From JBOGFC01 sp050742155 (lineage in GTDB: Bacteria; Actinomycetota; Acidimicrobiia; Spongiisociales; JALYHC01): a stretch of DNA of 42,211 nt. The stretch lies in contig JBOGFC010000230.1 in assembly GCA_050742155.1 (NCBI GenBank), positions 1-42,211 on the forward strand. Reading direction: 5' to 3'. This document shows, in pieces, positions 7,593 to 15,753 of the stretch. The notes beneath the pieces were generated by a model, which did not search any database, was not told the DNA's origin, and saw only the letters and a list, made by a program, of their open reading frames with translations. Position 1 is the first letter of the stretch, and every line of letters begins with the position of its first letter. Both the position numbers and the translations under genes were made by a program.

Positions 7593-9422
7593 ATGGACAC
7601 GGGACACCTCGAGGAGCTGGCCCGCCAGCTCTGCGTCGACAGCATCCGGGCCTCCACCCGGGCCGGCTCGGGCCATCCCACCTCGGCCCTCTCGGCCGCC
7701 CATCTGATGGCGGTCCTCTTCAACGAGCACCTGCGCTACGACGTCGACGACCCCAAGAATCCGGCCAACGACCGCATCGTCTTCTCCAAGGGCCACGCCA
7801 CCCCGCTCCTCTACTCGTGCCTCAAGGCGATCGGGGCCCTCTCCGACCAGCAGCTCCTCACTTACCGCAAGTTCGGCAGCCCCCTCGAAGGGCACCCGGT
7901 GCCGGTGGAGGGGATCCCGTGGGTGGACGTCGGCACCGGCGCGCTGGGCCAGGGCCTCCCCATCGGGCTGGGGATGGCGCTGGCGATGCGGCTCCAGGAG
8001 CTGCCGGGCCGGGTGTGGGTGCTGATCGGCGACTCGGAGATGGTGGAGGGATCGGTGTGGGAGGCACTGGCCAACGCCTCCCACCACCAGGTGCGCAACC
8101 TGATCGGCATCCTCGACATGAACCGCCTCGGCCAGCGGGGGCCCACCATGCTCCAGTGGAACGGCGACGCCTACGCCGAGCGGGCCCAGGCCTTCGGGTG
8201 GCGGGCCGTCGAGGTGGACGGCCACGACGTGGAGGAGATCGATGCCGCCTACTCGCAAGCCAAAGACGGAAGCGGGCCCACCCTGATCATCGCCCGGACC
8301 ATCAAGGGCTGGGGGGTGTCGCTGGTGGCCGACGAGGAGGGCTGGCACGGGACCGCCCTCGATGAGGAGCAAGCGAGGACGGCCATCGAGGAGCTGGGAG
8401 GAGAGCGCCCCGTCACCATCACCCCGCCCAAGCCGGAGGCGGCCCAGCCGCCGCAGTGGAAGCGGGGCGAGTATCAACGTCCCGTCTACGAGGAGAAGGC
8501 CGCCACCCGCAAGGCGTTCGGGAAGGCGCTGGCCGCCCTGGCGCCTGTCTACCCGGAGCTGGTGGTGCTGGACGGGGAGGTCTCCAACTCCACCTATACC
8601 GAGACCTTCCAGAAGGCCGCCCCGGACCGCTTCTTGGAGATGTACATCGGCGAGCAGAACATGATCGGCGCGGCGGTGGGCCTGCAGGTGCTGGGACACA
8701 AGGCGGTGGCGGCCACCTTCGGAGCCTTCATGACCCGGGCCTACGACTTCATCCGCATGGCGGCGGTGTCCCGGGCCACGCTGGGCCTGTCCGGCTCGCA
8801 CGCCGGGGTGTCCATCGGCCAGGACGGTCCCTCCCAGATGGGCCTGGAGGACCTGGCCATGATGCGGGCCGTGCACGGCTCGACGGTGCTCTACCCCTGC
8901 GACGGGAACTCGACGGTGCGGCTGGTGGAGGCCATGCTGGAACGTCCCGGCATCTCCTACCTGCGCACCACCCGGGAGGACACCCCCCAGCTCTACGGAC
9001 CCGAGGAGGAATTCCCCCTCGGCGGCAGCAGGGTCCTGCGGAGCTCCGAACAGGACCGGGCCACACTGGTCGGGGCCGGAGTAACCGTGTTCGAGGCTCT
9101 GCAGGCGGCCGAGGCCCTGGCCGAGGAGGACATCGAGGTGCGGGTGATCGATTGCTACTCGGTGAAGCCGATCGATGGCGGCACGCTGCGGGCGGCCCTG
9201 GAGGAGACCGGCCTCCTCGTCGTGGCCGAGGACCACTGGATCGAGGGAGGCCTGGGGGAGGCGGTGCTGGCGGCGGTGGCCGCCCAAGGGAGCGAGCTCT
9301 CCGGACGAGTGGTGAAGCTGGCCGTCACCGAGATGCCCCACTCCGGCACCCCCGAGGAGAATCGGGAAGCGGCCGGCATCTCGGCCGACAGGATCGCCGA
9401 GGCGGTGCGGCAGCGCCTCTGA
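7593..9422 (+). CDS. tkt: Transketolase
   Basis: Thiamine-diphosphate enzyme of the pentose phosphate pathway. Visible motifs: RAGSGHPTSALSAA, SKGHATPLLY, the cofactor/Mg motif GDSEMVEGSVWEA running to ILDMNRLGQRG, and YIGEQNMIGAA with the catalytic Glu, followed by the pyrimidine and C-terminal domains. The single 609-aa chain is of the shorter type closer to animal transketolase than to the 660-aa E. coli form. GDS in place of GDG is a known sort of variation. ATG 7593 has GGAGG 7 nt upstream, and TATAGA (7557-7562) could be its -10. The last 16 codons are duplicated at 11333-11380 beyond an inserted gene pair. Confidence 0.95.
   Translation: MDTGHLEELARQLCVDSIRASTRAGSGHPTSALSAAHLMAVLFNEHLRYDVDDPKNPANDRIVFSKGHATPLLYSCLKAIGALSDQQLLTYRKFGSPLEGHPVPVEGIPWVDVGTGALGQGLPIGLGMALAMRLQELPGRVWVLIGDSEMVEGSVWEALANASHHQVRNLIGILDMNRLGQRGPTMLQWNGDAYAERAQAFGWRAVEVDGHDVEEIDAAYSQAKDGSGPTLIIARTIKGWGVSLVADEEGWHGTALDEEQARTAIEELGGERPVTITPPKPEAAQPPQWKRGEYQRPVYEEKAATRKAFGKALAALAPVYPELVVLDGEVSNSTYTETFQKAAPDRFLEMYIGEQNMIGAAVGLQVLGHKAVAATFGAFMTRAYDFIRMAAVSRATLGLSGSHAGVSIGQDGPSQMGLEDLAMMRAVHGSTVLYPCDGNSTVRLVEAMLERPGISYLRTTREDTPQLYGPEEEFPLGGSRVLRSSEQDRATLVGAGVTVFEALQAAEALAEEDIEVRVIDCYSVKPIDGGTLRAALEETGLLVVAEDHWIEGGLGEAVLAAVAAQGSELSGRVVKLAVTEMPHSGTPEENREAAGISADRIAEAVRQRL
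9372..9419 (+). repeat. Direct repeat, left copy (3' end of transketolase)
   Basis: 48 bp from GCCGGCATCTCGGCC to CAGCGCCTC, matching 11333-11380 at 46 of 48 positions. It codes for the last 16 residues of transketolase and lies immediately before the AbiE-like cassette. Confidence 0.93.
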
Positions 9423-9491
9423 ATATCCTGCGTTTGCCGAACCTTGCGACGCTGGGCGTTCTCGCCCCTGTGATTCGTCGAGCTGGCGGTA

Positions 9492-9529
9492 GTATAAGCC
9501 TTGTCAGAAATGTCTGCCAATACTTATAC
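9492..9529. promoter_or_regulatory. 38-bp dyad overlapping promoter and start of the AbiEi-like gene
   Basis: Arms GTATAAGCCTTGTCAGA (9492-9508) and TCTGCCAATACTTATAC (9513-9529) pair at 14 of 17 positions around AATG. The ATG of the antitoxin gene (9510) is in the spacer and a -10-like TAGTAT lies at 9490-9495. AbiEi proteins are known to repress their own promoters through inverted repeats, so this is a likely autoregulatory operator. Confidence 0.65.
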
Positions 9530-10529
9530 AACCGGCGCATGGATCCTACCACTACTCGAGAATGGCCTCGAAGCGACTCTGGTGGACCCGAGCCACCTGC
9601 GAGTCTCGGCTCCTCAGGGCAAGGCCACTTTTGAGATTGTCTTCCGACGTCGGCCGCCGCGACCTGCTGAGGTGGACACCCTTCCTCGCCGTCAGGCACT
9701 CCTCGTCGCACCTTCACTCACAGCACAGGCCAAGCATCGCTTGAGGAGGCGCCGCTGGTCCTGGGCCACTCCGACCGGGGATTACTCCATCCTCCTCGGT
9801 AACCACAGGCTGTACCCTCGGGGCGCGGGATCGGAGGAAAGGAGACGCCCCTTTGAAGCTCACAGTCCCGCAGCTCCCCGCTTCCGTGGTATTGGTGCCT
9901 TTGCGGTGGTGCGCAGGCTTACCGAGTCCCCGAAGCCCATTCGGCAAGTCGAGCTGGCCAAGAGGGCAAAGGTAAGCCAATCGTGGGTCTCCCAGGTCTT
10001 GAACCGGTTGGAAAGGGCACAACTGGTGAGACCCAACCCCGAGGGCTGGGAACCAGCCGACCGTCAGAGGTTGATCGAGTGGTGGTTGGCCAACTACCCG
10101 GGGCCGGGTGGAACAGTCACCTACTGGTACGCGCTCGAAGATCCCTGGACCCAAGCCCTCTCCGCGCTCAAGCTCACCGAACCCAATGCCTCGGTTGCCC
10201 TCGGGGGGGATCTGGCAGCCGATCTCATGGCATCGTGGCGAAGGCCGGAACGGGCGTTGCTGTACGCGGATTCCAGCCTCGGACTGCAGACGCGTGGGTT
10301 CGTCACCGTCGCCGATCCTGACGGAGCCAGTCTTATCTTGCGAGTTCCGGAGGATCCCTCTGTGTTCCCCGCCACACCCGAATATCGGAGCCTTCACGGC
10401 GAAAGGGTAGCCATCGCCGACCGGCTGCAAGTGCTCTGGGATCTCTTCCAAGAGGCGGGTCCAGATGACATGGAAGGGATCGAGCAAGTGCTGAGGGCGA
10501 TCCTCAGTGAGCCCTCGGAAGAGCCGTGA
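9510..10529 (+). CDS. AbiEi-family antitoxin with central winged helix
   Basis: Predicted transcriptional antitoxin of a type IV-like pair. The N-terminal 120 residues (with RRQALLVAPSLTAQAKHRL) resemble the REase-like module found in a subset of these proteins. A clear helix-turn-helix follows (QVELAKRAKVSQSWVSQVLN, about residues 145-165), then a C-terminal AbiEi-type domain. No in-frame start exists upstream of 9501 because of a TAA at 9495, so the start is TTG 9501 or ATG 9510, both inside the dyad, implying a leaderless mRNA. The gene overlaps its partner by GTGA. The codons and the 5' region look less GC-biased than the neighbours, consistent with acquisition. Confidence 0.75.
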   Translation: MSANTYTTGAWILPLLENGLEATLVDPSHLRVSAPQGKATFEIVFRRRPPRPAEVDTLPRRQALLVAPSLTAQAKHRLRRRRWSWATPTGDYSILLGNHRLYPRGAGSEERRRPFEAHSPAAPRFRGIGAFAVVRRLTESPKPIRQVELAKRAKVSQSWVSQVLNRLERAQLVRPNPEGWEPADRQRLIEWWLANYPGPGGTVTYWYALEDPWTQALSALKLTEPNASVALGGDLAADLMASWRRPERALLYADSSLGLQTRGFVTVADPDGASLILRVPEDPSVFPATPEYRSLHGERVAIADRLQVLWDLFQEAGPDDMEGIEQVLRAILSEPSEEP

Positions 10530-11287
10530 CAGAGCGCCAAGCCGTGCTCACCGTCAGGTCGATATCCCGGGCAGAGGATGCTGCCTACATCGCGATGTAC
10601 GACGTAGCGAAAGCTGCCGAACAGGCCGGAGTCGAGTACCGAATCATCGGCGGCCACATGGTGACTCTCCATGTGGTCAGAACAGCGGTCGATCTCCCCC
10701 TCCGCGAGACTCAGGATGCCGACCTCGGCGTCCGCCCGGAGGTGCTCTCCCAGTCTCGGATTGTTGCGCACCTCGAGAACGCGGGCTATCGAAAGGTGGC
10801 TGGCAACCGCTTCGTCCGGGACGGCGAAGGTGGGCTCAAGCCCACCATCGACCTCTTAGTGCCTGCCAGGACGAGCCGGGCCCGCACCCAAGTAGTGGGA
10901 GAGCTCGTTGTGGATGAGGTTCCGGGATTGGCATTTGCCCTCCGCCGCCAAGCATGCGACCTCGTCATCGAGGCCACGCTCACCGACGAAAGCCGCCTGC
11001 ACATAGACGTGCCCGTACCCAACATCATTGCGGCTCTGGTCCTCAAGGCGCTCGCCTACAGGCAGCGATATGCTTCGAAGGACCTCTCAGATCTCTGGAG
11101 GCTGCTCTTGGTCGCCAAACGGGACGGGGTTGGCCCGACTGACTGGCCCACGCACCCGGAAGTCCATCACGCCGTCGAGGTCATGAGACAGCTGAGTTTG
11201 GGCAAGAGCGTAATTCTGAGGGGAGCCCTCGAACCACCGAGGGTAAACGAGCTGCGAGCTTTGATCGCGCGGATTGTCGGGTCCTAG
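10526..11287 (+). CDS. AbiEii-type nucleotidyltransferase toxin
   Basis: 253-aa protein of the nucleotidyltransferase fold: IIGGHMVTLHV (Gly42-Gly43) and the metal-binding ETQDADLGV (Asp64, Asp66), and later ALVLKALAYRQRYASKDLSDL, the Lys-Asp region conserved in AbiEii-like toxins. AbiEii toxins are GTP-binding nucleotidyltransferases that inhibit growth and can block phage. The GTG start overlaps the antitoxin stop (GTGA), typical of coupled TA genes. The substrate of this member is unknown. The motifs are intact, so it is probably active. Confidence 0.8.
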   Translation: MTERQAVLTVRSISRAEDAAYIAMYDVAKAAEQAGVEYRIIGGHMVTLHVVRTAVDLPLRETQDADLGVRPEVLSQSRIVAHLENAGYRKVAGNRFVRDGEGGLKPTIDLLVPARTSRARTQVVGELVVDEVPGLAFALRRQACDLVIEATLTDESRLHIDVPVPNIIAALVLKALAYRQRYASKDLSDLWRLLLVAKRDGVGPTDWPTHPEVHHAVEVMRQLSLGKSVILRGALEPPRVNELRALIARIVGS

Positions 11288-11332
11288 GCTCGGCTTCGAA
11301 GCCAACCTCTTCTCGCCTTGTCTCTGTAGGTT

Positions 11333-11380
11333 GCCGGCATCTCGGCCGGCAAGATCGCCGAGGCGGTGCGGCAGCGCCTC
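11333..11380 (+). repeat. Direct repeat, right copy (orphan 3' end of transketolase)
   Basis: 46 of 48 bp identical to 9372-9419. In the transketolase frame it reads AGISAGKIAEAVRQRLS and then TGA at 11384-11386, but a TAG lies two codons upstream, so it is a detached gene end. It overlaps the end of the convergent M24 peptidase gene. Confidence 0.93.
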
Positions 11381-12476
11381 AGCTGACGATCGCCAAAGAG
11401 CGATCGGATCGGTTGAGCCTCTCCACCCCGTCTTCGGTGACCACCACGATGTCCTCGACTCGCATGCCGAACTGGCCGGGCAGATAGATGCCCGGCTCGA
11501 CGGAGAAGGCCATGCCCGGCTCGAGCGGGAGGTCGTTCCCCTCCACGATGTAGGGATGCTCGTGCCCCTCCAGGCCGATGCCGTGCCCGGTGCGGTGCAC
11601 GAAGTACTCCCCGTAGCCGGCTTCCTCGATCACCGCCCGGGCGGCCCGGTCGACCGCTTGGGCGGGGACCCCGGGGCCGATCGCCTCCACGGCGGTTCGC
11701 TGGGCGCGGGCCAGCACCCGATAGGCCTCCTCGAACTGCCGGTCCGGCTCTCCGACGAAGAAGGTGCGGGTGGTGTCGGAGTGGTAGCCGGCCACCCGGC
11801 CCCCGAAGTCCACCACCACACCGTCCCCCTCGGCGATCACCCGATCGGCCGGCTCGTGATGGGGGGAGGCGGCATTGGGCCCGGAGGCCACGATGGTGAG
11901 GGTGGCCGCCTCGTGGCCCTCCTCCACCGTCATCTGCGCGATCTCCCGGGCGAGCTGCCGCTCGCTCTTCCCCCGGAAGGGGTGCCGGCGGAGCCGTCCC
12001 ACCACTCGGTCAGCCGCCTGGGCGGCCCGCCGGAGGAACTCCACCTCGGTTTGATCCTTGCGCATCCGCAGCTCGCGGGTGATGGGTGTGGCGGGTTCGA
12101 AGCGGACACCGGGCATCCTCTCTTGCAGGCCCAGCAGGAAGACCGACCAGGTCTGGTCACCGACCGCCGCCCTCCGGGCACCGGCCGCCAAGTCGGCCAC
12201 GACGGCCAGCGGGTCCTCGGTCTCGCTCCAGGGCCGGATGGCGAAGACGTCGGGGTAGGGAGTCACCCGTGGTGCCTCCAGCTGTGGGACCACCAGCACC
12301 GCCCGGCCCTCCCGAGGGATCACCAGCATGGTCAGGCGCTCGAGCGGCATGGCCTGGTAGCCGGAGAGGTAGGGCAGATCGGCCCCCACCGAGAGTAGGA
12401 GGAGGTCGAGGCCCCGTTCCTTCATCAGCTCGCGGACCCGCTCCACCCTTCCCGCATGGTCGAAGATCACCTGCAC
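11379..12476 (-). CDS. M24 family metallopeptidase (Xaa-Pro aminopeptidase/prolidase-like)
   Basis: Pita-bread-fold dipeptidase or aminopeptidase acting on X-Pro bonds. The N-terminal domain is the creatinase-like one (VRELMKERGLDLLLL, about 13-27), and the C-terminal catalytic domain keeps all five metal ligands: VVDFGG, YHSDTTRTF, RTGHGIG, SVEPGIY and RVEDIVVV. The 365-aa length is typical. GTG 12476 overlaps the upstream glycosyltransferase by 10 nt, with an in-frame GTG at 12470 as alternative. Its stop TGA (11379-11381) is half of TCAGCTGA, whose other strand carries the stop of the old transketolase end. Confidence 0.93.
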   Translation of the reverse strand: MQVIFDHAGRVERVRELMKERGLDLLLLSVGADLPYLSGYQAMPLERLTMLVIPREGRAVLVVPQLEAPRVTPYPDVFAIRPWSETEDPLAVVADLAAGARRAAVGDQTWSVFLLGLQERMPGVRFEPATPITRELRMRKDQTEVEFLRRAAQAADRVVGRLRRHPFRGKSERQLAREIAQMTVEEGHEAATLTIVASGPNAASPHHEPADRVIAEGDGVVVDFGGRVAGYHSDTTRTFFVGEPDRQFEEAYRVLARAQRTAVEAIGPGVPAQAVDRAARAVIEEAGYGEYFVHRTGHGIGLEGHEHPYIVEGNDLPLEPGMAFSVEPGIYLPGQFGMRVEDIVVVTEDGVERLNRSDRSLAIVS

Positions 12477-13969
12477 GGCCCCAGATCGTAGAGGTAGGTG
12501 GCCGCCCCCTCCGCCCGAAAGGCGTCCTGCTGCTCGCCCAGCACTTCGAGCTGGGCCAGAAAGAAGGCCTCCTCGTCGACACCTTCCAGGGTGGCCACGT
12601 GGCTGAAGAGGAGCCAGACCTCATCCAGCCCGCACAGGCTCCGGAGGTCCTCCAGGTAGGTGGTGAGCTCTCCGGCCGGGAAGCTGCCCAGGATGACCTC
12701 GGCCGGATCGAGGCCGTAGCGCGGGGCGTAGTACTGGTAGGCGTTGTAGGCCGCCCAGAAGACGTACACGGGCTGGTCCGGCGATCGGTGCTGATCGAGA
12801 TATGACATCACCGGGCGGATCTCGTCGACCGTGCGCGGGTCCAGCAGGTGATCGGCCGCCCGCAGCAGGGGGCCGGTCGCCAGCAAGGCGACCAGCACCC
12901 CTCCCACCACCGGAGAGCCGGTGGCCCTCCCCAGGGCGACCGTGCCGCCGGCCACCAGCAACAGCACGGCCGGCACCAGGAAGAGCAACAGCCGTCCCTC
13001 GAAGGGGTAGGTGCGGAGTCCCGAGGCCAGCAGCGCCAGCAGGCCCGGGCCGGCCAGCAAAGTCAAGATCGGCGCTCGGCCGGTCCGCCACAGGTGGACC
13101 ACGCCCGCGGTGCAACAGAGGGCGGCCAGCGGAACGAAGGTCAGGCCGACCGGGAACTCGATCACCCGGGCCAGCCCCAGGAACCAGCCCAGCTCGGCGA
13201 CGGACCTGGGAGGGAAGGGCATGAAGCTGCCGCTCCAATAGACGAGCAGGGCGCGGTCGGCGGCCAGCTCGCGTAACGAGACCAGGTAGAGAGTGAGGAA
13301 GCTCGCTCCCCAGAGCACCCCAGATCCGGCCAGCAGCACCAGTCGGTCCCGCTCGTTGCGCAGCGACCAGGCCAGCGCGGCAGCCAGGCCTCCCAGCACG
13401 AAGAGGGCCGGATGCGACAACCACAGGGCCGCGGCGCCCGCCAGCCCGAGCCCCAGGGACTTGCCCGCCGAGAGGCCGCCTGCCAAGACGAGGAGTCCGA
13501 GCAGCGTCAAGGCCAGGGCCACCGCCACGTCGCTCGAGTACTGCTTGAGATCCGAGGCGAAGAAGATCAGCGGATCGGCCACGGCGAAGAGGCCCATGGC
13601 GAGGACGGCGGCGGCCGGCTCCAACACCCGTCTGGCCACTGCCAGGAACAGGACCACCGAGGCGATCCCGGCCAGGAAGGGAATCAAGCGCAAGGCCGGC
13701 TCGCTCCGGCCCAGCGTCTCGACCACCAGCCGCTCGAGGACGAGGAACCCGATCGGGGCCCCTTGTTCGTACTCGAGGGGCAGCAGCAGGCCGGCGAAGT
13801 CCCGTCTGAGGACGTTGAGGGCCAACGACGCCTCGTCGAGGGACAAGGAGCGGTTGGAGAAGTACTGGGCGGTGCGAAGCGCCACCCCGATCCCCGCCAG
13901 CAGCCAGGCCCAACCCCACGGCCAGAAGCGCTGCGCCCGGCCCCGGAGGTCGAGGTCGCCGATGGTCAC
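12467..13969 (-). CDS. GT-C (family 39-like) membrane glycosyltransferase
   Basis: 500-residue polytopic protein with about ten transmembrane helices in its first 390 residues and a soluble C-terminal domain. The first outer loop has SLSLDEASLALNVL with the acidic pair expected of lipid-phosphate-sugar-dependent glycosyltransferases, then EYEQGAPIGFLVLERL. These enzymes move a sugar from a polyprenyl phosphate carrier at the membrane's outer face. The acceptor is unknown. GTG 13969 begins 5 nt after the gmd stop, so the two are co-transcribed, suggesting involvement in a GDP-mannose-derived surface glycan. Confidence 0.8.
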   Translation of the reverse strand: MTIGDLDLRGRAQRFWPWGWAWLLAGIGVALRTAQYFSNRSLSLDEASLALNVLRRDFAGLLLPLEYEQGAPIGFLVLERLVVETLGRSEPALRLIPFLAGIASVVLFLAVARRVLEPAAAVLAMGLFAVADPLIFFASDLKQYSSDVAVALALTLLGLLVLAGGLSAGKSLGLGLAGAAALWLSHPALFVLGGLAAALAWSLRNERDRLVLLAGSGVLWGASFLTLYLVSLRELAADRALLVYWSGSFMPFPPRSVAELGWFLGLARVIEFPVGLTFVPLAALCCTAGVVHLWRTGRAPILTLLAGPGLLALLASGLRTYPFEGRLLLFLVPAVLLLVAGGTVALGRATGSPVVGGVLVALLATGPLLRAADHLLDPRTVDEIRPVMSYLDQHRSPDQPVYVFWAAYNAYQYYAPRYGLDPAEVILGSFPAGELTTYLEDLRSLCGLDEVWLLFSHVATLEGVDEEAFFLAQLEVLGEQQDAFRAEGAATYLYDLGPCR

Positions 13970-13974
13970 CCGGG

Positions 13975-14961
13975 CTAGGGGAGCCTGGCTTTCTCCGCCT
14001 CCATCTTGAGGTCGTGCTCCACCATCATCTGCACCAGCTCGTCGAAGGTCACGGTGGGCTCCCAGCCCAGCTTCTCTCTCGCCTTGGAGGCATCGCCCAC
14101 CAGCACGTCCACCTCGGCCGGCCGGAAGAAGCGCTCGTCGACCCGCACGTATCGCTCCCAGTCGTCGATCCCGGCGGCGGCGAAGGCCAGCTCGGCGAAC
14201 TCCCGCACCGCGTGGGTCTCCCCGGTGGCGATGACGTAATCGTCCGGCTCTGGCTGCTGGAGCATGAGCCACATGGCCCGCACGTAATCGCCCGCGTAGC
14301 CCCAGTCCCGCTTGGCCGCCAGATTCCCCAGGGTGATCTCGTGCTGGAGGCCCAGCTTGATCCGGGCCACCCCGTTCGAGATCTTGCGGGTCACGAACTC
14401 GAGGCCGCGCCGTGGGCTCTCGTGGTTGAGCAGGATCCCGCTCACGGCGAAGATCCCGTACGCCTCCCGGTAATTGACCGTGATGTGGTGGCCGAACACC
14501 TTGGCCGCCCCGTAGGGGCTGCGGGGGTGGAAGGGAGTCTTCTCGGTCTGGGGCGTCTCCCGCACCTTGCCGAACATCTCGCTCGACGAGGCCTGATAGA
14601 ACTTGATGGTGCTGTCCGACCCGCCCACCACCCGAATCGCCTCCAGCATGCGGAGCACCCCCAGGCCGGTGACGTTGGCGGTGATCTCCGGCTGCCGGAA
14701 GGAGAGGGCCACGAAGGAGATCGCCCCCAAGTTGTAGACCTCGTCCGGCTGGCTGTACTCGACCGCGGCGATCAGGGAGGACAGGTCGGTCAGGTCACCT
14801 TCCACCATCGTCACGTAGGGGAACTCCTCAGCGACCAGGCCGGTCTTGGGATTGGCCTGCCCGTGCACCAGGCCGAAGACCTCGTAGTCCTTCCCGTGCA
14901 GAAACTCGGCCAAGTACTGGCCGTCTTGACCGGTGATGCCGGTGACGAGGGCGCGTGGCAT
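13975..14961 (-). CDS. gmd: GDP-mannose 4,6-dehydratase
   Basis: Short-chain dehydrogenase/reductase that makes GDP-4-keto-6-deoxymannose, the precursor of GDP-fucose and related sugars. N-terminal Rossmann motif TGITGQDGQYLAEFL, the catalytic region ASSSEMFGKV and YGAAKVFGH (YxxxK), and the Gmd-specific NHESPRRGLEFVTRKI are present. Start ATG 14961 is chosen over GTG 14970. It heads a run of glycan genes with the GT-C transferase. Confidence 0.95.
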   Translation of the reverse strand: MPRALVTGITGQDGQYLAEFLHGKDYEVFGLVHGQANPKTGLVAEEFPYVTMVEGDLTDLSSLIAAVEYSQPDEVYNLGAISFVALSFRQPEITANVTGLGVLRMLEAIRVVGGSDSTIKFYQASSSEMFGKVRETPQTEKTPFHPRSPYGAAKVFGHHITVNYREAYGIFAVSGILLNHESPRRGLEFVTRKISNGVARIKLGLQHEITLGNLAAKRDWGYAGDYVRAMWLMLQQPEPDDYVIATGETHAVREFAELAFAAAGIDDWERYVRVDERFFRPAEVDVLVGDASKAREKLGWEPTVTFDELVQMMVEHDLKMEAEKARLP

Positions 14962-15005
14962 GGCGAGCACAGGCTAGTAGGGGCCGCCGGCGGCGGCCTG
15001 TCGGC

Positions 15006-15389
15006 TCAGCGGATGACGGTCAGCTCGGCCCCCACATCCACGTCGAGCCAGGCACGGTCTGCCGTAAGGGCCCGCACTCCCCGGCTGATGGCCAGCGCCA
15101 AGCAGACACGATCGCCGAGGGAGAGCCCCGCCCCCTTGGTCGACGGTTGCAGGAAGCCGGTCCGGTAAGCCTGCTCCTCCTCGAAGGGAACGACCTCCAG
15201 CGGCAGTACCCCCAGGGAATGGCGGATGACCGGCTCGGGCATGCCGGCATCGGCCAGCTTGCCGATGGCCTCCGAGAGGTTCACCGCGCTGATGGCCGCC
15301 TCGGGGAGGGCTTCGATCACCTGATCCGCTCCCGCTTCGCGCAGCAGGAGGGTGAGCAAGGCCGATGCATCGAGGATGGTCCTACTCAA
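15006..15389 (-). CDS. vapC: PIN-domain toxin VapC
   Basis: 127-aa PIN-fold ribonuclease. The four acidic positions are visible: LDASALL near residue 7, NLSEAIGKL near 39, SLGDRVCLAL near 93 and LTADRAW near 109. VapC toxins cut specific tRNA or rRNA. The start is TTG 15389, overlapping the antitoxin gene by 8 nt, so translation is coupled. Confidence 0.9.
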   Translation of the reverse strand: MSRTILDASALLTLLLREAGADQVIEALPEAAISAVNLSEAIGKLADAGMPEPVIRHSLGVLPLEVVPFEEEQAYRTGFLQPSTKGAGLSLGDRVCLALAISRGVRALTADRAWLDVDVGAELTVIR

Positions 15390-15630
15390 CCGCCGCTTGC
15401 TCCCGGCGCTCCTGCAGGAGCTCCTCCACCAACCGGCGGTCGGATGGGACGTGCCGGAGGACCTGCTCTTGCGCCTCCTCGATGGCCTGGCGCATGGTGA
15501 GGAGGCGAAGGGAGCCTTCCTCGAGGATCAAGATCACCTCGTCGCCGGGACGTAGCCCGAGCTCACGTCGATAGGGGGCCGGGATGACGATCCGGCCACC
15601 TTTGGCGAGCCGTGTCACGTTTGCTGACAT
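15382..15630 (-). CDS. vapB: AbrB/MazE-type antitoxin VapB
   Basis: 82 residues with the swapped-hairpin AbrB fold at the N-terminus (VTRLAKGGRIVIPAPYRREL, LRPGDEVILILEEG) and a C-terminal helical tail (RRLVEELLQERREQ) that would wrap the toxin. ATG 15630 is preceded 6 nt upstream by TACACT on the coding strand, compatible with a leaderless message and autorepression. Confidence 0.9.
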   Translation of the reverse strand: MSANVTRLAKGGRIVIPAPYRRELGLRPGDEVILILEEGSLRLLTMRQAIEEAQEQVLRHVPSDRRLVEELLQERREQAAVE

Positions 15631-15636
15631 GTGGCA

Positions 15637-15642
15637 AGTGTA
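15637..15642 (-). promoter_or_regulatory. Putative -10 hexamer (TACACT) for vapBC
   Basis: TACACT lies 6 nt before the ATG of vapB, giving a leaderless or near-leaderless transcript. ACATGT at the start codon is also symmetric and could be part of an AbrB-type operator. Confidence 0.4.
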
Positions 15643-15753
15643 GCGTTACGTGGCTCTGCGGGATGGCCGGGAGGCGACTATGCAGGGTGGGCGGCCTGAA
15701 GCCCGGACGCTCTCGCTGTCTTGCTGCCCACCCCCTGAAGGCAGAACGATTGC

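Noticed and set aside
15685..15733. Inverted repeat GGGTGGGC...GCCCACCC downstream of lipB-lipA
   Set aside because: The 33-nt loop and lack of other support make it too weak to list as a terminator.
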